DNA of 64,000 bases from Physcomitrium patens (GCF_000002425.4 NC_037271.1:11602786-11666785), one strand, 5' to 3'. Positions 20,351-32,715 are shown, counted from the first letter of the stretch. Made by a program: numbers and translations. The notes: a model not told the origin generated them from the letters alone.

Positions 20351-21919
20351 TGTAATATGACTATATAGTGAAAGATAATAATATGGATATTATTATAGAA
20401 GAGACGAGTTAAAAGATAAAGTAAAAAAATATAGATAAAAGATAGGAAGGTAGTAATAATTTTAGTAGTAATACTATCTTTTTAGAAAAGTAGCTTCTAT
20501 CTACTTTATAAGGCCATAAATAAGGTAAAACAAGGTAGATTAGAAAAATAAAAGATATAGGCATATGTAGGAGAGAGTTGAAAGTTGGTTTTTGTAGAAT
20601 TTATCTCAAATGGGACAAAAATTAATATCCAATAAAGACTAGTTACCAACCAAGGTCGAAATCAAACCTCACGGCACAAAACTAAGTCTTGACGATAATT
20701 CTAAGATTCTTTAGTTGATTGGAGAGTGGAATTTAAAAAGAGACTTGATAGAATTTTTAAAAGCATTGATTTTGAGGTTTTTGGATGGATAATGACTTTG
20801 TAAGACCTTTGCAAAGTTGATGTTGTTTTTAGTGACTCTGGTTTTTTGGAAATAAAATAGACGTTTTGGGCAATTTCAAGAGTTTGGTAATAGATCTAGA
20901 GATAAAATTTATGGATGTAGTTATGCTTAATGTGTGTTCTGAATTTGGATTTGGTCAAACTATTAGATTGAAAAGCATGAAGGTTTTTGTGGATTATGGT
21001 CTTAGAATTTAGGGTTTTGAAGACTAATAAGATTTTCTTAGATATCTGTTAATTTACTAGTTGGATTAAGAAAAATATTTTTTATAGAGTTAGTCAGCTT
21101 GATTTCTAATAAGTATGTAAAGTTTGGAAGCAAAATAACAGTTCAATCAAGAGTAATTGACTCTAGGAGATTGACATCAAGGTCAGAGAAGGAGGCCGAC
21201 TGACACCCAAGTATATTTTTGAAATTATCGTCTATTTGGTAATTTTGATTTTTTTCAATTTTTTTGTGCTTATTTTTAATTTAATTATTGAAGAATGTGA
21301 AAAATTTCAATTGAAACCAATGATTCAAATATTAGTTGTTGAATTTCAAAATCTGTTGTAAGGTTGTTAGAAATTTGTTTAAGATTTAAAAAAATTGATT
21401 AAGGTTTGATTAGGATTAGGATTTGATTTAGGTTAGGATTTAGTTAGATTTGTTTAGGATTTGATTAGGATTTGACTAATATTTGTTTATAAATTGGTTA
21501 AGGCTTATTTAAGATTTATCTAGGATTTGATTAGGATTTCTTTAGGATTTTTTTATAGTTTGATTAAGGCTTATTTAGGATTTTTCTAGGATTTATTTAA
21601 GACTTAATTAGGATTTGATTAGAATTTGGTTAGGATTAGAATTTGGTTAGAATTAGGATTTTATTTGTATTTTTTTAGGATTTCTTTATGATTTATTTAG
21701 AATTTTTTTGTATTTCTTTTAAATTTTATTTTTTAAAAAAATAAAAAAATAAAAAATAATAATTGGACTTAATTGATTCTTAATTATGATTTTTAAGCTT
21801 CTATAGTAATTTATATACGATTTTATTAGAGTGGTTAGGACTTGTTGTCACAAATTTCTTTTATCTTCTATAGCTAGGTATCTAACGCATTCTCAAGCAA
21901 GATTTCACGTAATATGACA
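20351..21919 (+). mobile_element. Solo LTR of family C inside chromovirus A1
   Basis: About 1.57 kb, starting TGTAATATGAC and ending ATATGACA, the TG...CA form of an LTR. There is no coding capacity. It shares its whole length with 32,945-34,570. About 21,380-21,720 is a degenerate array of units such as TTTAGGATTTGATTAGGA. A clean target-site duplication is not visible. Confidence 0.75.
21380..21720 (+). repeat. Degenerate TTTAGGATTTG subrepeat array within LTR C
   Basis: Many tandem, imperfect units built on 'ttaggatttga' and 'ttaggatta', spaced about 11-22 bases apart. The array recurs in every longer LTR C copy (33,980-34,400; reverse complement at 45,080-45,390). It resembles the plant telomere unit TTTAGGG superficially but is not that repeat. 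Confidence 0.75.
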
Positions 21920-23646
21920 ATGCCACAATTATACAAAAATTACAAACAAGAGTAGAAGGTAGAATGTAATCTTTTTAATTTTTTTTTTCTTTTATAACAA
22001 ATATTTGCTATCTTTCATTTTGATTTTGATAGATGTCATTGATGAAAAGCTTTGACCTTCTTTGCTGAATTTGTAAGATGTTTTGTTGGATTCCATGTAT
22101 ATTTGTTAATATCATATCTTTGCTAATGAATAAGATATTTCAACCTATGTTGGCGTCACATTGAGTCTAAGACTTCTTCAACCTTGAATTCTTGATTATT
22201 AGCCACTTCTATAAGAGGCGGTGGTATTTGTCTTCTTTTCAGAATATTCATTGTCTTATATGGCTCTAAAAAAAAAACTCGTGAAATATGAGATAGATTT
22301 TCATAGACTCTAGTAGATGTAATTGATAATGAACTGAATTGACTTGTTTACAAATAAGAAATAGTCCAAGTATATGATAATCTAATTTTTCACAAAGACA
22401 AATAGTTTTAATATTATAAAAAAGTAATCATATCTTATCACTAATGTGGAATGATATTGTTCCTTGCAATAAGCATCTACGGTTCTTTTTTTTTAATTTT
22501 ATTTTAAGCCTCTTTTAGTTGTCCCTTCATTATTATATGTAGCACAGATAAATAATTTATCAAATCTTTTGTTGTAGGATTGTCAATTTTTCAAAAGCTA
22601 AAAGCATCAAGTTATAGATTATAACCATAATTAGCAAAGAAAGGTATTTGTAGTATAGAAGAATGTACCATATTATTATAAGTAAACTTTACAAAAGAAT
22701 TGTTCAATCATCTTTTTGGTAGTTGATGGTACACCTCAAATATTACTTCAAAATTTGATTTACATGCTCTATTTTTTCATCGATTTGAAGATGGAAAGCC
22801 AAAGATAGTTTTATGTCTACTCTTAGAATCTTCAAAAGTATTCTCCAAAGTCTTGATATAAATTAAATTCTCCTATCTAATATAATATCCTAAGGTAATC
22901 AATGATAGCAATAAATATTGTCAAAAAAAAGCTTGGTTATTTTTTTATTTGTGATAGATTTTGTATATAATACAAAATATGCCATCTAGGTGAAATAATC
23001 TATTATCACAAATATAGAGACATAAGAACATGAGACTACAAGAGCTATGATAAAATCCATAGAAATAGAGACCATGGTTGTCTTGGAATGGATATGGTTG
23101 GAGAAGTCTATAGGGACGATGATGAGGAGTTTTTGACCTTGAATAAATGTCACATGATTGGACAAAGTCTTTTACTACCTTTTATATTTATAGCCATCAA
23201 AAATCTATAGATATAAGTTTTAAAGTCATATTGTATCCAAAGTATTTGGCCATTGGAAACTCATAATATGCTTGAAGAATATATAAATATGCTTCTCCTT
23301 GTAGAATGTATAGGTGTCTTTTAAAATAGAGTGGATTTTTTTTGAACTTGAACTTGGAAGAATTATAAGACTTAGAAGAAAGATTCTTAATATCATGAAC
23401 AAGAGGATCAGAGAACATACTTGGTTGAATTTGTTTGACAAGGATTGAATCAATAGTAAATGTTGATTATATTGCTTAAAAATCAAAATACTCTAGCTTC
23501 AAGAGAATCATTCTTTATTGATCAAAAGATGCATTTTTTTTGGTACAAGATAAAAATATCTAAAAAAGGTGTCTCACAAATCTTATTATTTTTTGGATTG
23601 ATAAGTGATCTTAAAATCAAATCTTGACAAAGACATACTCCAACAG

Positions 23647-24085
23647 TGTCGTATAAAGTGATTTATAATTTGAAAATACATGAAATATCTAACTATAGAG
23701 AGTTTAATTTTAATTTATTGACTAAGCTCCAATAAGTGATTTATTCTCTCTTTAACTTTTATACAAAGTCTTGGCTCTCAAAACCTCTTCACTTTATATA
23801 AAATATCCAAATTGTAACAAATTCTCTCAAAACATATTTTTTCCGCAAAAGATTTCTTCCTAAATTTTAGAAATTCATCTCTTGATTCAATTATTCAATT
23901 TATTTCAAATTCTTATATAATATAACTATTATCTTTAAGCTTTAATATAAAAAAATAAACCATAAAACTACATTCTGTAACTAATTAAAATCTACTGACA
24001 TTACTTTTACAATGTTATTTAGTAAATTATATATCAAACATATAAATATAATATTTTCACATGGTGGCCAAACCACAATATGACA
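23647..24085 (+). mobile_element. Solo LTR of family E inside chromovirus A1
   Basis: A 439-base insert with inverted ends TGTCGTAT and ATATGACA, absent at the matching place in A3 (near 47,945). The flanks AACAG and ACAAG look like a decayed 5-base target duplication. A related copy lies at 53,451-54,032. No coding capacity. Confidence 0.65.
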
Positions 24086-26444
24086 ACAAGCTTAGTGATG
24101 ATTCAAAATACGCGTTGACATAAACTATTCAAGATTCTTATGGTTGACATAAATAGTGATAAGATTAGAAGTGTCTTCTAGATTATAGCGCTATTCTTGA
24201 AACAAATCCACAATTGTAAGAAGTTCTTTGTTGTGAATCTTGTAGTTGATCTTGGTTGATAAAATTTTTCTTCAATGAGAAGCTATTAGATGAAGTTTAT
24301 TATCTATTCTCATTTGTAATAATACAACATCCAAAAAAAAGTCCATTACATTTGTTTTCATAAAAAATAACTTAAAAAAATTAACGCAATATAAGATTGA
24401 TGCTGAAATAAAGGTTGTCTTTAAAGCTTCAAATGTTACTTTTGCTTCTTGATTCCATTTAAGTTTGTCTTTACAAGTCAAACGTGTAAGTAGAGCTCCA
24501 ACTTAAGAGAAGTTATTGATGAAGATCTAGTAGTAGTTTACAAATCTTAAAAAAAATAGATATTTCTTACTGTGTTTGAGATCTTTTAATTCATAATAGT
24601 TTGAACTTTCTTATGATCTATGATAAGTTCATCATTTGAAATAATATATTCTAAGAAGTCAACTTGAGTAGTATGGAATACATACTTTTCTATCTTGGCA
24701 TAAAGACTTGCATCTTTTAATTTTTGTAATACACAATGAATATGAAATTTATGTTCTTGTATGTTTTTAGAATAGATTAAGATGCCATCTAGGTAACAAA
24801 CAACAAAGTCATCTGAAAAATTTCAAAAAACATCATTTATTAGATGTTGGAAAGCTGCTGGTATATTTATAAGTCCAAAGTGTACAACATTGTATTCAAA
24901 ATATCCATATCTTGTTCAAAACATAGACTTCTATTGATCTCTTTCTTTGATCTATAGCAGATTGTATGTTCTTTGTAGATCTATTTTCGTATAGATCTTA
25001 GTTTAATTCAACTAATCAAAAAGTTTAGATATCAAATGTATATGGTATCTATTCTTGATAGTGATTTTTTTGAGTCTTTGATAATTGACACACATCTACA
25101 ATAAACCATCATTTTTCTTAATAAATAAAATTAGAGCTCTTGTTAGAAATTTGGAATGACATATGCAGTTTTTGGTAAGTATTTTTTCCATTAAACTCCT
25201 TGAATCCAGCTAATTTATTTTGTGATAAACTATAAATTGGTCCAAATGGCATTTGAGCTCTTTCTTGAAGGTCAATTGAGTAGTCATAGGGATAATGTCA
25301 TGATAGAGTATTTTCATTCTTTTTCTCAAATATATCTTAAAAAACTTAATATAGGCTTAGAATACCACTTGAAGTCTTTTTATTATTAGAAATAGGTACA
25401 ACATAAATGATACAAGGTAATCTTTTTTTTATAGCATGCAAGAAAGTTCTTACATCTACAAATACATGTTTAATTGTACTAGACTTATGACTTTTTATTT
25501 GATCATCTATATTCTTAATTATACTTTCAAAAAAATCAAGTCCAAAAGAAATCCAATCTATTTTTGGGTTATATTTTTATAGCCATGATAAACCTAAAAT
25601 GATTGAATTAGAGGGAGATCTAATGATATTAAATATTACAAAACTACTATAACCATTAATTGTTACTTTTATAGGAAGGATTTTATGAATAAGATTTTTT
25701 GAAGATAATGGACCACCATCTATGATTTCTACATAAACAAGTTTAGTTTTCTTCACTAAAGATATGCTATGTTTTTTAGCAAATTCTTCATCTAAGAAAT
25801 ATGCTAAGGTTTTTGAATCTAACAAGGTAGAGGCTTTATAATGTTTAGGTTTTAAAATAATATTTATTATAAAACAAGAAGAAGATTCTGAGGAGATAAT
25901 AGGACCCTCACTAGGTGTTGTACAAAGTTCCAACCACAATAGTAAATTGAGTTGATGCATTGTAAACATTAATTCTCTCAATTCCTAATGCATTTATATG
26001 ATTGCATTCTTGATTTTGAAAAGCTCTATTATAATAATACTGAAAGGAGGAGAGATGTCTAAAATCACTTAAGACAAATAGAAGAGAAGACTTGAAAACA
26101 AAGAAAAAAATATTAGAGATAACATTAATTTAGAAGTGGATAATATGCAACTTCTAATATGCTTAAGTCTTATTAAGATAAAGACATAATCCACTATTAA
26201 TTAAGAAAAGACAAAGCTTTGATATTATAAGTATACTCTTATCAATCTATCAAGAACAAGAACTCAACAGAAGTAAAAAAAACAAATGAGACTCTTTCAA
26301 AGAAATATGACAAAATAGAAATAGAGAAGTATGTATATTAAAAAAGAAACTGGAATGGCTATTGCCAAAAGATAAGAAAACTAGAGACTCTTGAAATTAG
26401 ACTAGAAACAAGAAAGGAGTTGACAAGTGTGAAGAAGACAAGAA

Positions 26445-27760
26445 CAAAACCCTACTATTCAAAATAAGCAAATAAATTTCATTCACAAATATTGGACAAA
26501 AACATTATATAAAAGCAAAACAAACATGGTTTTTATTTTATTTGAATGCAAGGCAAATCATAACATCACGACTCTCTGTAACATAGAAAATTAATGTAAT
26601 AAAAAAAAAAAAAAAAAAAATCCGCATACTCGAAGTGAAGTTCCAAAACAAATCTAAAGTTTTAGGACGCTTCATCCATCGTTCGATGAAAGGTCCTCGC
26701 CTTTTTCTGGTCATCCAAAACGAGCCCCATTCACACAAGCGCTGGGGTGGAAACCAAGGAGTTAGGGCGTTAGGGCAAGGCGTCTGTCTGTCTGTCTGTC
26801 TGTGTTCACGGCGGTGGGGAGTCAGAGGAGGCATTGCGTGGTTGCAGCACCTCCGTTGCGTGATGTATCGTTAGCTGCAGCGATTGACTGGAACCCATCG
26901 GTCAAATAAGCCCCACCATCCTCCAAATCAATCGCCGCATTGCGGCATCCCGAATCCAGGAACCACAGCTCCAGCAAAGTCTTCCGTCGACGACTGACGC
27001 TGCTTTTGGGAAGCCACCTAGAAACGTTCGTTTTGTACCTGACTCGGAATCAAAAAAGCACAGTTGTCCTGCACAGCTCTCGGCGCGCGCTTTCATTTCC
27101 CGACCCTCATCAATCGCAATAATCTAGGCTGCACTCCCCTGAACAGCTCCAGTCTAGTGAATGTTTCACTCCGCCATCCATCAAGAACCCTCAAGTTGCT
27201 ATCAACCCCACAGACAGCTACTACGGAAATGTAACGTCTGCCTGTGTGCTTGTGGTTGTTTTTGATTGCGAGAGATTTTGAATTATTGAAGCGTGTTTTT
27301 ATTTTTACTTATTTTTCTATATAGAATCGCAGCTGCAATCCCTCGTTTCTGTTGATTTGAATGAGCAGTCGGATGTTGATTGGGGAAACCGAGCAGCTAG
27401 ATCTGAGACGTGGGGTGGAGGAGTTTCGACGACTCGCTGAGCGGAGGTTGTTTAGAACGCGTGAGGATGACGGTTTGTTTTGTTTCGTTCTGTTTCGTGT
27501 TTTCTGGAAGGAGAATTTGTAGATTTTGGGGTGTTGCATACAGTGGGAATTAGGGCTTCGAAGGTTGCTGAATTGGGTGGGTACTGTGTGTAGGAAGGAG
27601 GATGCTGTTGTTGGCGGGAAGTTAGTTGAATTCACAGCTTGTAAGATATGGAAATGGGGTATGGGGTGTAATGAGAATTGGTGCAACTGTTGAAGCGATG
27701 GGTCGGGCGTTGTGATTTCAGTTGAAAGGGGCCGATGATTTGGGGGAGAAGTACTGTGTG
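26445..27760 (+). promoter_or_regulatory. Promoter and 5' untranslated region of the cysteine-rich membrane protein gene
   Basis: AT-rich transposon sequence gives way to host composition just after an A tract at 26,601-26,620. A (TCTG)n microsatellite lies at 26,783-26,802. A likely 5' UTR intron runs from a donor near 27,231 (gtaacg) to an acceptor ending at 27,720 (gatttcag), 40 bases ahead of the start codon; leader introns are frequent in moss genes. Open frames in this stretch on both strands show no known domain and read as shadows. Confidence 0.5.
26783..26802 (+). repeat. (TCTG)n microsatellite
   Basis: Five TCTG units in the likely promoter region of the membrane protein gene. No role is known. 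Confidence 0.85.
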
Positions 27761-30464
27761 ATGGCAAAGGCGTGTGAGTCGGCTTATCGGGTGCGATGTT
27801 CGTTCAAGCAGGCCACTGTGGTCATTTGTGCGTGCAATTTGATGATGGTGGTGTGTATCTCCCAGTGTCTAATCTTGTCCTACTATGTGCCTGCCACGAA
27901 TTTGACTCTCTCGTACAGTCGCCAAATTGATGGTACGGATTCAACTCCTCGCGCGCCAGCACTCAATTGCAGCTTTTTGGTGCATTTTTCTGGTCTCACT
28001 ATAAGAGTTCTGTTGGTAATTGTGGTAATTCTTGCTGCTCCGGTCCACACATTAGTTTACATTGAAGCAGAATCAATTTGGACTATATTGTCCAGTTGAG
28101 ATGGTTGGAAGGGATTTGAGATAGTGTTGACAGTTTTCTTGACTAGGAAACTCTGTGTTGAAAAAGCTTGAGGTAGTTGAAGAGGATCAATTGCTCGTAA
28201 TACGGGGGAACTGATACTTAGGGCAAGTCCACTCGTGTTGAATGCATCAAGTAGTATCGAAGTTTGAAGGGTTCAAGGTTGCAGGTACTTTTCTTCCAAC
28301 CAAACTGGATGCGCAGGAGCAGCTAAATATAGTTCGAGATGCAAACCAGGCACGACTTGCAGCTAAGCCTGTTAAACTTATCGAAAGAGTAAGCCTTTAA
28401 AACCTTCATTTTTTAAATAATTATTCGTGCTTTTAGAATATTTTCATTCCAACCCCTGGGGCACTTCATACTAATTTGCGTGATATATATCTTCCCTGCT
28501 TGCTCATCAGTGAATGTGCAGTATTTCCGAAGTCTTGTTTAAATTTTACACAAGAGTTCGATTGATATTGAGCACTTTTCTTAGTTTCTTAGAAAGTGTT
28601 CGTGGTAGTAATCATCAATTAACATGATTTAAAAAAAAATCTTTTTTAGGTGAAGGAAATACAACAAGAGGCTTTGTTACAGGTGGTTGCTGCCAGTGAC
28701 AAAGCAACACAAAATCAACAAACGGAGATTTCCAAACGCATTACCGGACTTAGGTTTCAAGGTGTACTCCGTGAATAACCTCCTTACGCTAGGTCTTGAG
28801 TATGTTGCCTTCGGGGTGCCTGAGTGCCTCGAATCAACCCCTCTCCTTGTCATTCCTAGCCGACTACCTGATATTCTTTCTGCAGGAAATAGGGCTTCCT
28901 GATAAACTCGGATCGTCTTAGTTCAAGTTCACTGAACATTACAGAGTCGATTCTGTTGAGAACAACTGGCTGATGTCAAGTTTTGGCGGAATGTTTGCGA
29001 GTTTAAGTGTTTGTCCATTGAAGAGTCATGGTTTTGGGATGTTCGACGGTAAAACTTACCTGTTGGTGCTTATGTGTTGCGCAGGATTAGACAAATGGAG
29101 GAGGGAAAAGCTTAAACACGCACAGAGCCGAGAAGCAGCTCTACTGAAGACTGAAATGACCTCTCAAGAAAAAGGTAGCCTTGAAAAGTTATCATGTTGT
29201 GACCTGTTTAGAATCATAATTCATGTTCACTGATATCAAATGCCGCATAAATAGATATAGATTGTTTCGGCAGCCCTTGTATCGCATGTGTCATTGTCAG
29301 ATTGAGACTGGCTTTCATCGTAACGGGGCTATTCCTAGAATCGAAATGCTTGAAATTATGTATGAGTGAATTTGTAGTTTGTTATACTAGCAGGCCCGTA
29401 TGTTTTGGTTTTAGAGGGTGGGCTTCTGTGCTGCAGTGTTTTCAGTAGCTACTTTTCATTAGTTACAGAGTGATAGGGTTGCAAGCCATTTTGCAACTTT
29501 GCGATTTTTGACTTAGGGTCCCCGTGATAGAATTATCAATCCTGTATTGGATCTGTGTGCAGACAAGGTACCTGTGGAGGAAGATGTGATGCCCGATGAG
29601 GTGGTCAACGTTCTTGACCAAAGTGAAGGGAGTGGGAAAGTGCAGGATGGAGCGGAGATTGGTAAGCAGTACTTAGATGAAACGCTGGTGTGTGTCGGAA
29701 TTTGAGCTAGACTGTTGAGATCACCGTGGTTTTTAGACTCTGATAATTGCGTTCACGTTCTCAGAAGATGTTAAGGGGAATTGCATAATTCCCACATGAC
29801 CTTATCCCAGTTGTGCCTTAACTCCTGAGAATATGATACCCGTGATGAAGAGTGTTTAATATCTGTTGTTAATTTTCTTTGTGATGTCGGATATGATTTT
29901 CTCAATGCGACATAGATTGTTTCACATGTTTGTGATGTTTCTGTTGTGGTTTGCTCATTATCTGTTTATTGGAGGTGCAGAAGATGGAATTATTCCTGGG
30001 AGACCTGTACCTGAGATATGCCATGCAGAGGCACATACGGACTATGATGGTGTTGCAGTGCGTTGGGGTCTGACTCATCATGTGGAAAGTGCAGCAGATT
30101 GCTGTGAAGCATGCCTGAAGCAGGCTCGGACAGCCAAAAGTGGTGAAAAAAGGTGTAATGTATGGGTCTTCTGCCCAGCTGAAGGAGGCTGCTTCTCCCC
30201 TGATGTTAATGAACACAAGCACCAGGAGTGCTGGTTAAAGCAGGTAACCTATGTATTTTCCCGTTTTCTTGAAAACCGGTTCATTGAGTCTATCCCTGTG
30301 TCATTATCTCTTGTGTTAGAATGATTCTAACTGCTCCTGTTGTCCTTTTCTGTATGCAGGCAGACAAGCCGAAATTAAACTTTAAAGGGCATTATGATGA
30401 AGTATACAGGCGAGAACATCCCACTGCGCCTGTGATTGTGCCCTGGGTTTCTGGAATAATTTAG
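27761..30464 (+). CDS. Plant-conserved type II membrane protein with eight-cysteine PAN/Apple-like domain, 7 exons
   Basis: I recognise the family as a widespread plant protein of unknown function but not a gene symbol. Exons: 27761-27932, 28285-28388, 28650-28761, 29085-29174, 29563-29661, 29981-30243, 30360-30464. All introns are GT-AG, phases join, and the product is 314 residues. Residues 18-42 form one hydrophobic segment after a basic N-terminus (R10, R12, K16), so the protein should be a signal anchor with its C-terminus in the lumen or outside. N47 begins an N-glycosylation site (NLT). Residues 60-190 are charged and probably helical. Residues 200-280 hold eight cysteines (206, 233, 234, 237, 251, 257, 263, 276), including the motif AADCCEACL, and resemble a PAN/Apple fold. 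The tail ends PWVSGII. The strongest support is the domain exon; exons 3-5 are the least conserved and the least certain. Confidence 0.82.
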
Positions 30465-31390
30465 ATGTAGTGTTTTGATTTTAGGGTCCAACTTGAACTG
30501 TAACCAGGGAAAACGTTATAAAATTTTCGAGAATAGAGATTTTGGTCGCATGTTTTGCACTAGGCGACCCCTGTAATTTGAGTTGGTTTGAGTGCTTACT
30601 TGTATTCGAGCCTTGCCAGAAAGGTTGTGAAGAACTGGGAACGTTGTAAGTCTCATCTCCAACGGCTGGTACTACATCCCAATTTTGTATTGATATTGGA
30701 GGTCATGGAGGCAACCATCTTTTCGCTTTTAGCTTGTAATTTTTGTCCATGGTAACCATCCAGCTCGTAGCTTAAACCTGCATTGTGCGTAAATTGTGGG
30801 AGCTCGCCCTCAGATCCGAAGTAAGTGCTTTTAGGGTCAATTGAACAGCGAATGGGTGTCAAATCTATTTGGTGAGGGCTCACTGTTACAATTTTTGCCC
30901 GCTTGTCTTGAACTCTCATGCTTGTGCGACTTGAATAGCATGTACTGCTCCAGTTGATCTCTCTTTCCGAACGAGTGCGGTAGCCATACCAAACCTTCAC
31001 CGTCCTGAAGTGGCTTTCCACAACTGCAGGCGTTTTTCATGGTTCCGTTATGTGCGTCCAAAGGTCTCGCCACGCCAAGCATCAGGATGGTGAGAATGGC
31101 TATGCAATAGCGTGGAAGAGGTGCAGGTTTATGCTGCCATAGCTGTATTTACGTAACCAATCTGTACACAGAGGATGCAGTATCCAACAATTGTAAACTA
31201 CAACGGCTACTTGGCATTTGCAACTGTGACTAATTTGATGTGACGAGAGTCTCGGCACCGGAGCTTGTGGCTTGGAACCTGCTTCAGTAGCTCTTCTCAA
31301 TGATGGTGGGTCCTTTCATTGCGGCGTTTGCTGGTGCGATTTGTTGTCCTAACAAGAGTAAAACATGCTTCAAAGGACCCCTTCGCATTG
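30465..31390. other. 3' flank of the membrane protein gene; weak antisense open frames
   Basis: Host-like composition. The first part is likely 3' UTR. Two overlapping minus-strand frames (30,653-31,021 and 30,837-31,082) are the longest open stretches here. The second starts with a short leader MLGVARPLDAHNGT and continues with NACSCGK. Neither matches a family I know, and both may be chance. Composition drops to AT-rich repeats at about 31,390. Confidence 0.45.
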
Positions 31391-31870
31391 AAGTAAATAA
31401 GGAGTAAATAGTGGTCTATTGAATTAAATAAATAATAGTACAAATAAATTGAGTACAACATGTGTAATATGTAACATTCTCTCTCTCTATATGAACACGA
31501 TGGTATATTCTCATGTAAACAATATGTTTAAATAGACGATATAACATAAACGATAACACTGTATATGATAACGTATAATAATTACTGCATTTACGAATTA
31601 ATAATAATTATATATTAATACATATTATTAAAATCATACATATATTATGTAATTATATAATATAGTATATTACAATAGTAATAAATATTATATTATATTA
31701 TATTATTTAACTATATTAAGTTAATAATGTGTATAATATGTATATTCATAATATTCATATAATATATAGTATATTTTCATAATAATATTGTGATAATATT
31801 TTATAGTGTATTATATGATATAGGATTATAATATTAATATTAATATTATATTATATATTAATATAAGATC
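31390..31870. repeat. AT-only low-complexity tract
   Basis: Nearly 480 bases composed largely of ATT, TAAT and ATAT words such as 'attatattatattat' and 'taatattaatattaat'. It separates the host island from the retrotransposon block. It could form cruciforms. No terminal inverted repeat that would mark a MITE was found. Confidence 0.7.
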
Positions 31871-32715
31871 TGTATTCTGAACCAGAGCTCATTGATTCGA
31901 AATATTGAGAGAAGTTCACCGCTGCCAGGACGACGGGTGTGTAGGGATAATCACCACTACTGCAACACATTCCCTCATCCAACACGACCTGCTCGTGTGC
32001 GTCTGTATCTACTGTATCCTAGCATGCTTAATGAGAACTTTGAAAGTGAAGCAAGTTCAACATCTTAACCTCAAGATTGATCATTACTTTTTGTGCTCAC
32101 CTTATATGCTTGGTATGCATGGTGATTGTCATTTAAGCTCACTGCATAATTATTATATGCTTTTTCCTAGGAACACACTCTGAAAAGGTGCCTTTGTTTG
32201 ATCAAGTTCCAACTCTTGAAAGCACTCAAGTTCAACAATGTATTTGAAATATAATTATTCAAAATGGTAAATACATGAAAAAATATTTGATCATCTAAAT
32301 ACATGAGAAAGTTGTAGTTTTACTTGATACATGTGTTGAAACAAGAATATAAAATATAAAAACAAAATGTGGTATTAAGTTGCATTTTGTGAATTGAAAG
32401 CGCGGAATAAAGCTATTGCTTATATTGCCTTTTGTGATTGGATTGCATTCATTTGTATAAGTCTGCCACTTGGTGACCACAAATTTCTTTACTCTTTGCT
32501 ATTACCAAATTTCTTTACTCTTTGCTATTTATGATTATTAATTTAATCTACTAACAATGCAATACCTCTATGGTAAGTAATTGTTCTACTAGTGAGTGGT
32601 CCGAAGCCTCGATAATTTTTATGTTTAATTATATGTTTGAATAAGTGGTTTAATTGTTGTATTAAATATGATGTGTTCCAATAATCTCTCTAATTTATAA
32701 CTTTCTCTCCCTATA
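31870..32715 (-). mobile_element. Ty1/copia-like fossil, 5' end piece
   Basis: A TG-start LTR edge at 32,334 (TGTTGAAACAAG) is preceded by a primer-site-like TTGATACA, giving a minus-oriented 5' LTR with internal sequence to the left. The block near 32,380-32,440 matches 62,470-62,530 of the copia element described below. The internal part (31,870-32,333) is short and less AT-rich than its surroundings. Chromovirus A2 begins at about 32,715. Broken. Confidence 0.5.

Larger units (their letters stand above)
19320..26445 (-). mobile_element. Ty3/gypsy chromovirus fossil A1
   Basis: This is a minus-strand chromovirus, 5' end at high coordinates. The 3' LTR is about 19,330-19,870, followed by a polypurine tract (seen on the plus strand as cttccctttttag). 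Internal parts from high to low coordinate are: a primer-binding site like initiator tRNA-Met (26,212-26,235), aspartic protease (25,577-25,981, with ILGLSWL near its end), reverse transcriptase (about 24,500-25,400), RNase H start (24,272-24,481), integrase (about 22,700-23,500) and chromodomain (about 22,140-22,210). The 5' LTR at about 26,245-26,440 stops short at the host boundary. LTR C (20,351-21,919) and LTR E (23,647-24,085) have inserted into it. It is broken in many places and old. Confidence 0.85.

Noticed and set aside
21380-21720. Interstitial telomere repeat
   Set aside because: Units read TTTAGGA-TTTGA with variable spacing, not TTTAGGG, and they move with LTR C.
27309-27767. 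152-residue minus-strand open frame
   Set aside because: It lies antisense to the leader of the membrane protein gene, has a low-complexity Ser/Pro/Asn composition and no family resemblance.
28242-28388. Alternative start codon for the membrane protein at 28,242 (MHQVVSKFEG...)
   Set aside because: It follows a stop codon directly and would remove the hydrophobic anchor. The phase-1 donor after 27,932 joins exactly with the acceptor at 28,284, and the anchor-bearing N-terminus fits the family.
29866-30324. Open frame starting at 29,866 read as a separate secreted protein
   Set aside because: Its first third is intron. A good acceptor at 29,980 and matching phase join the domain to the upstream exons, and the frame runs on past the exon end into the next intron.
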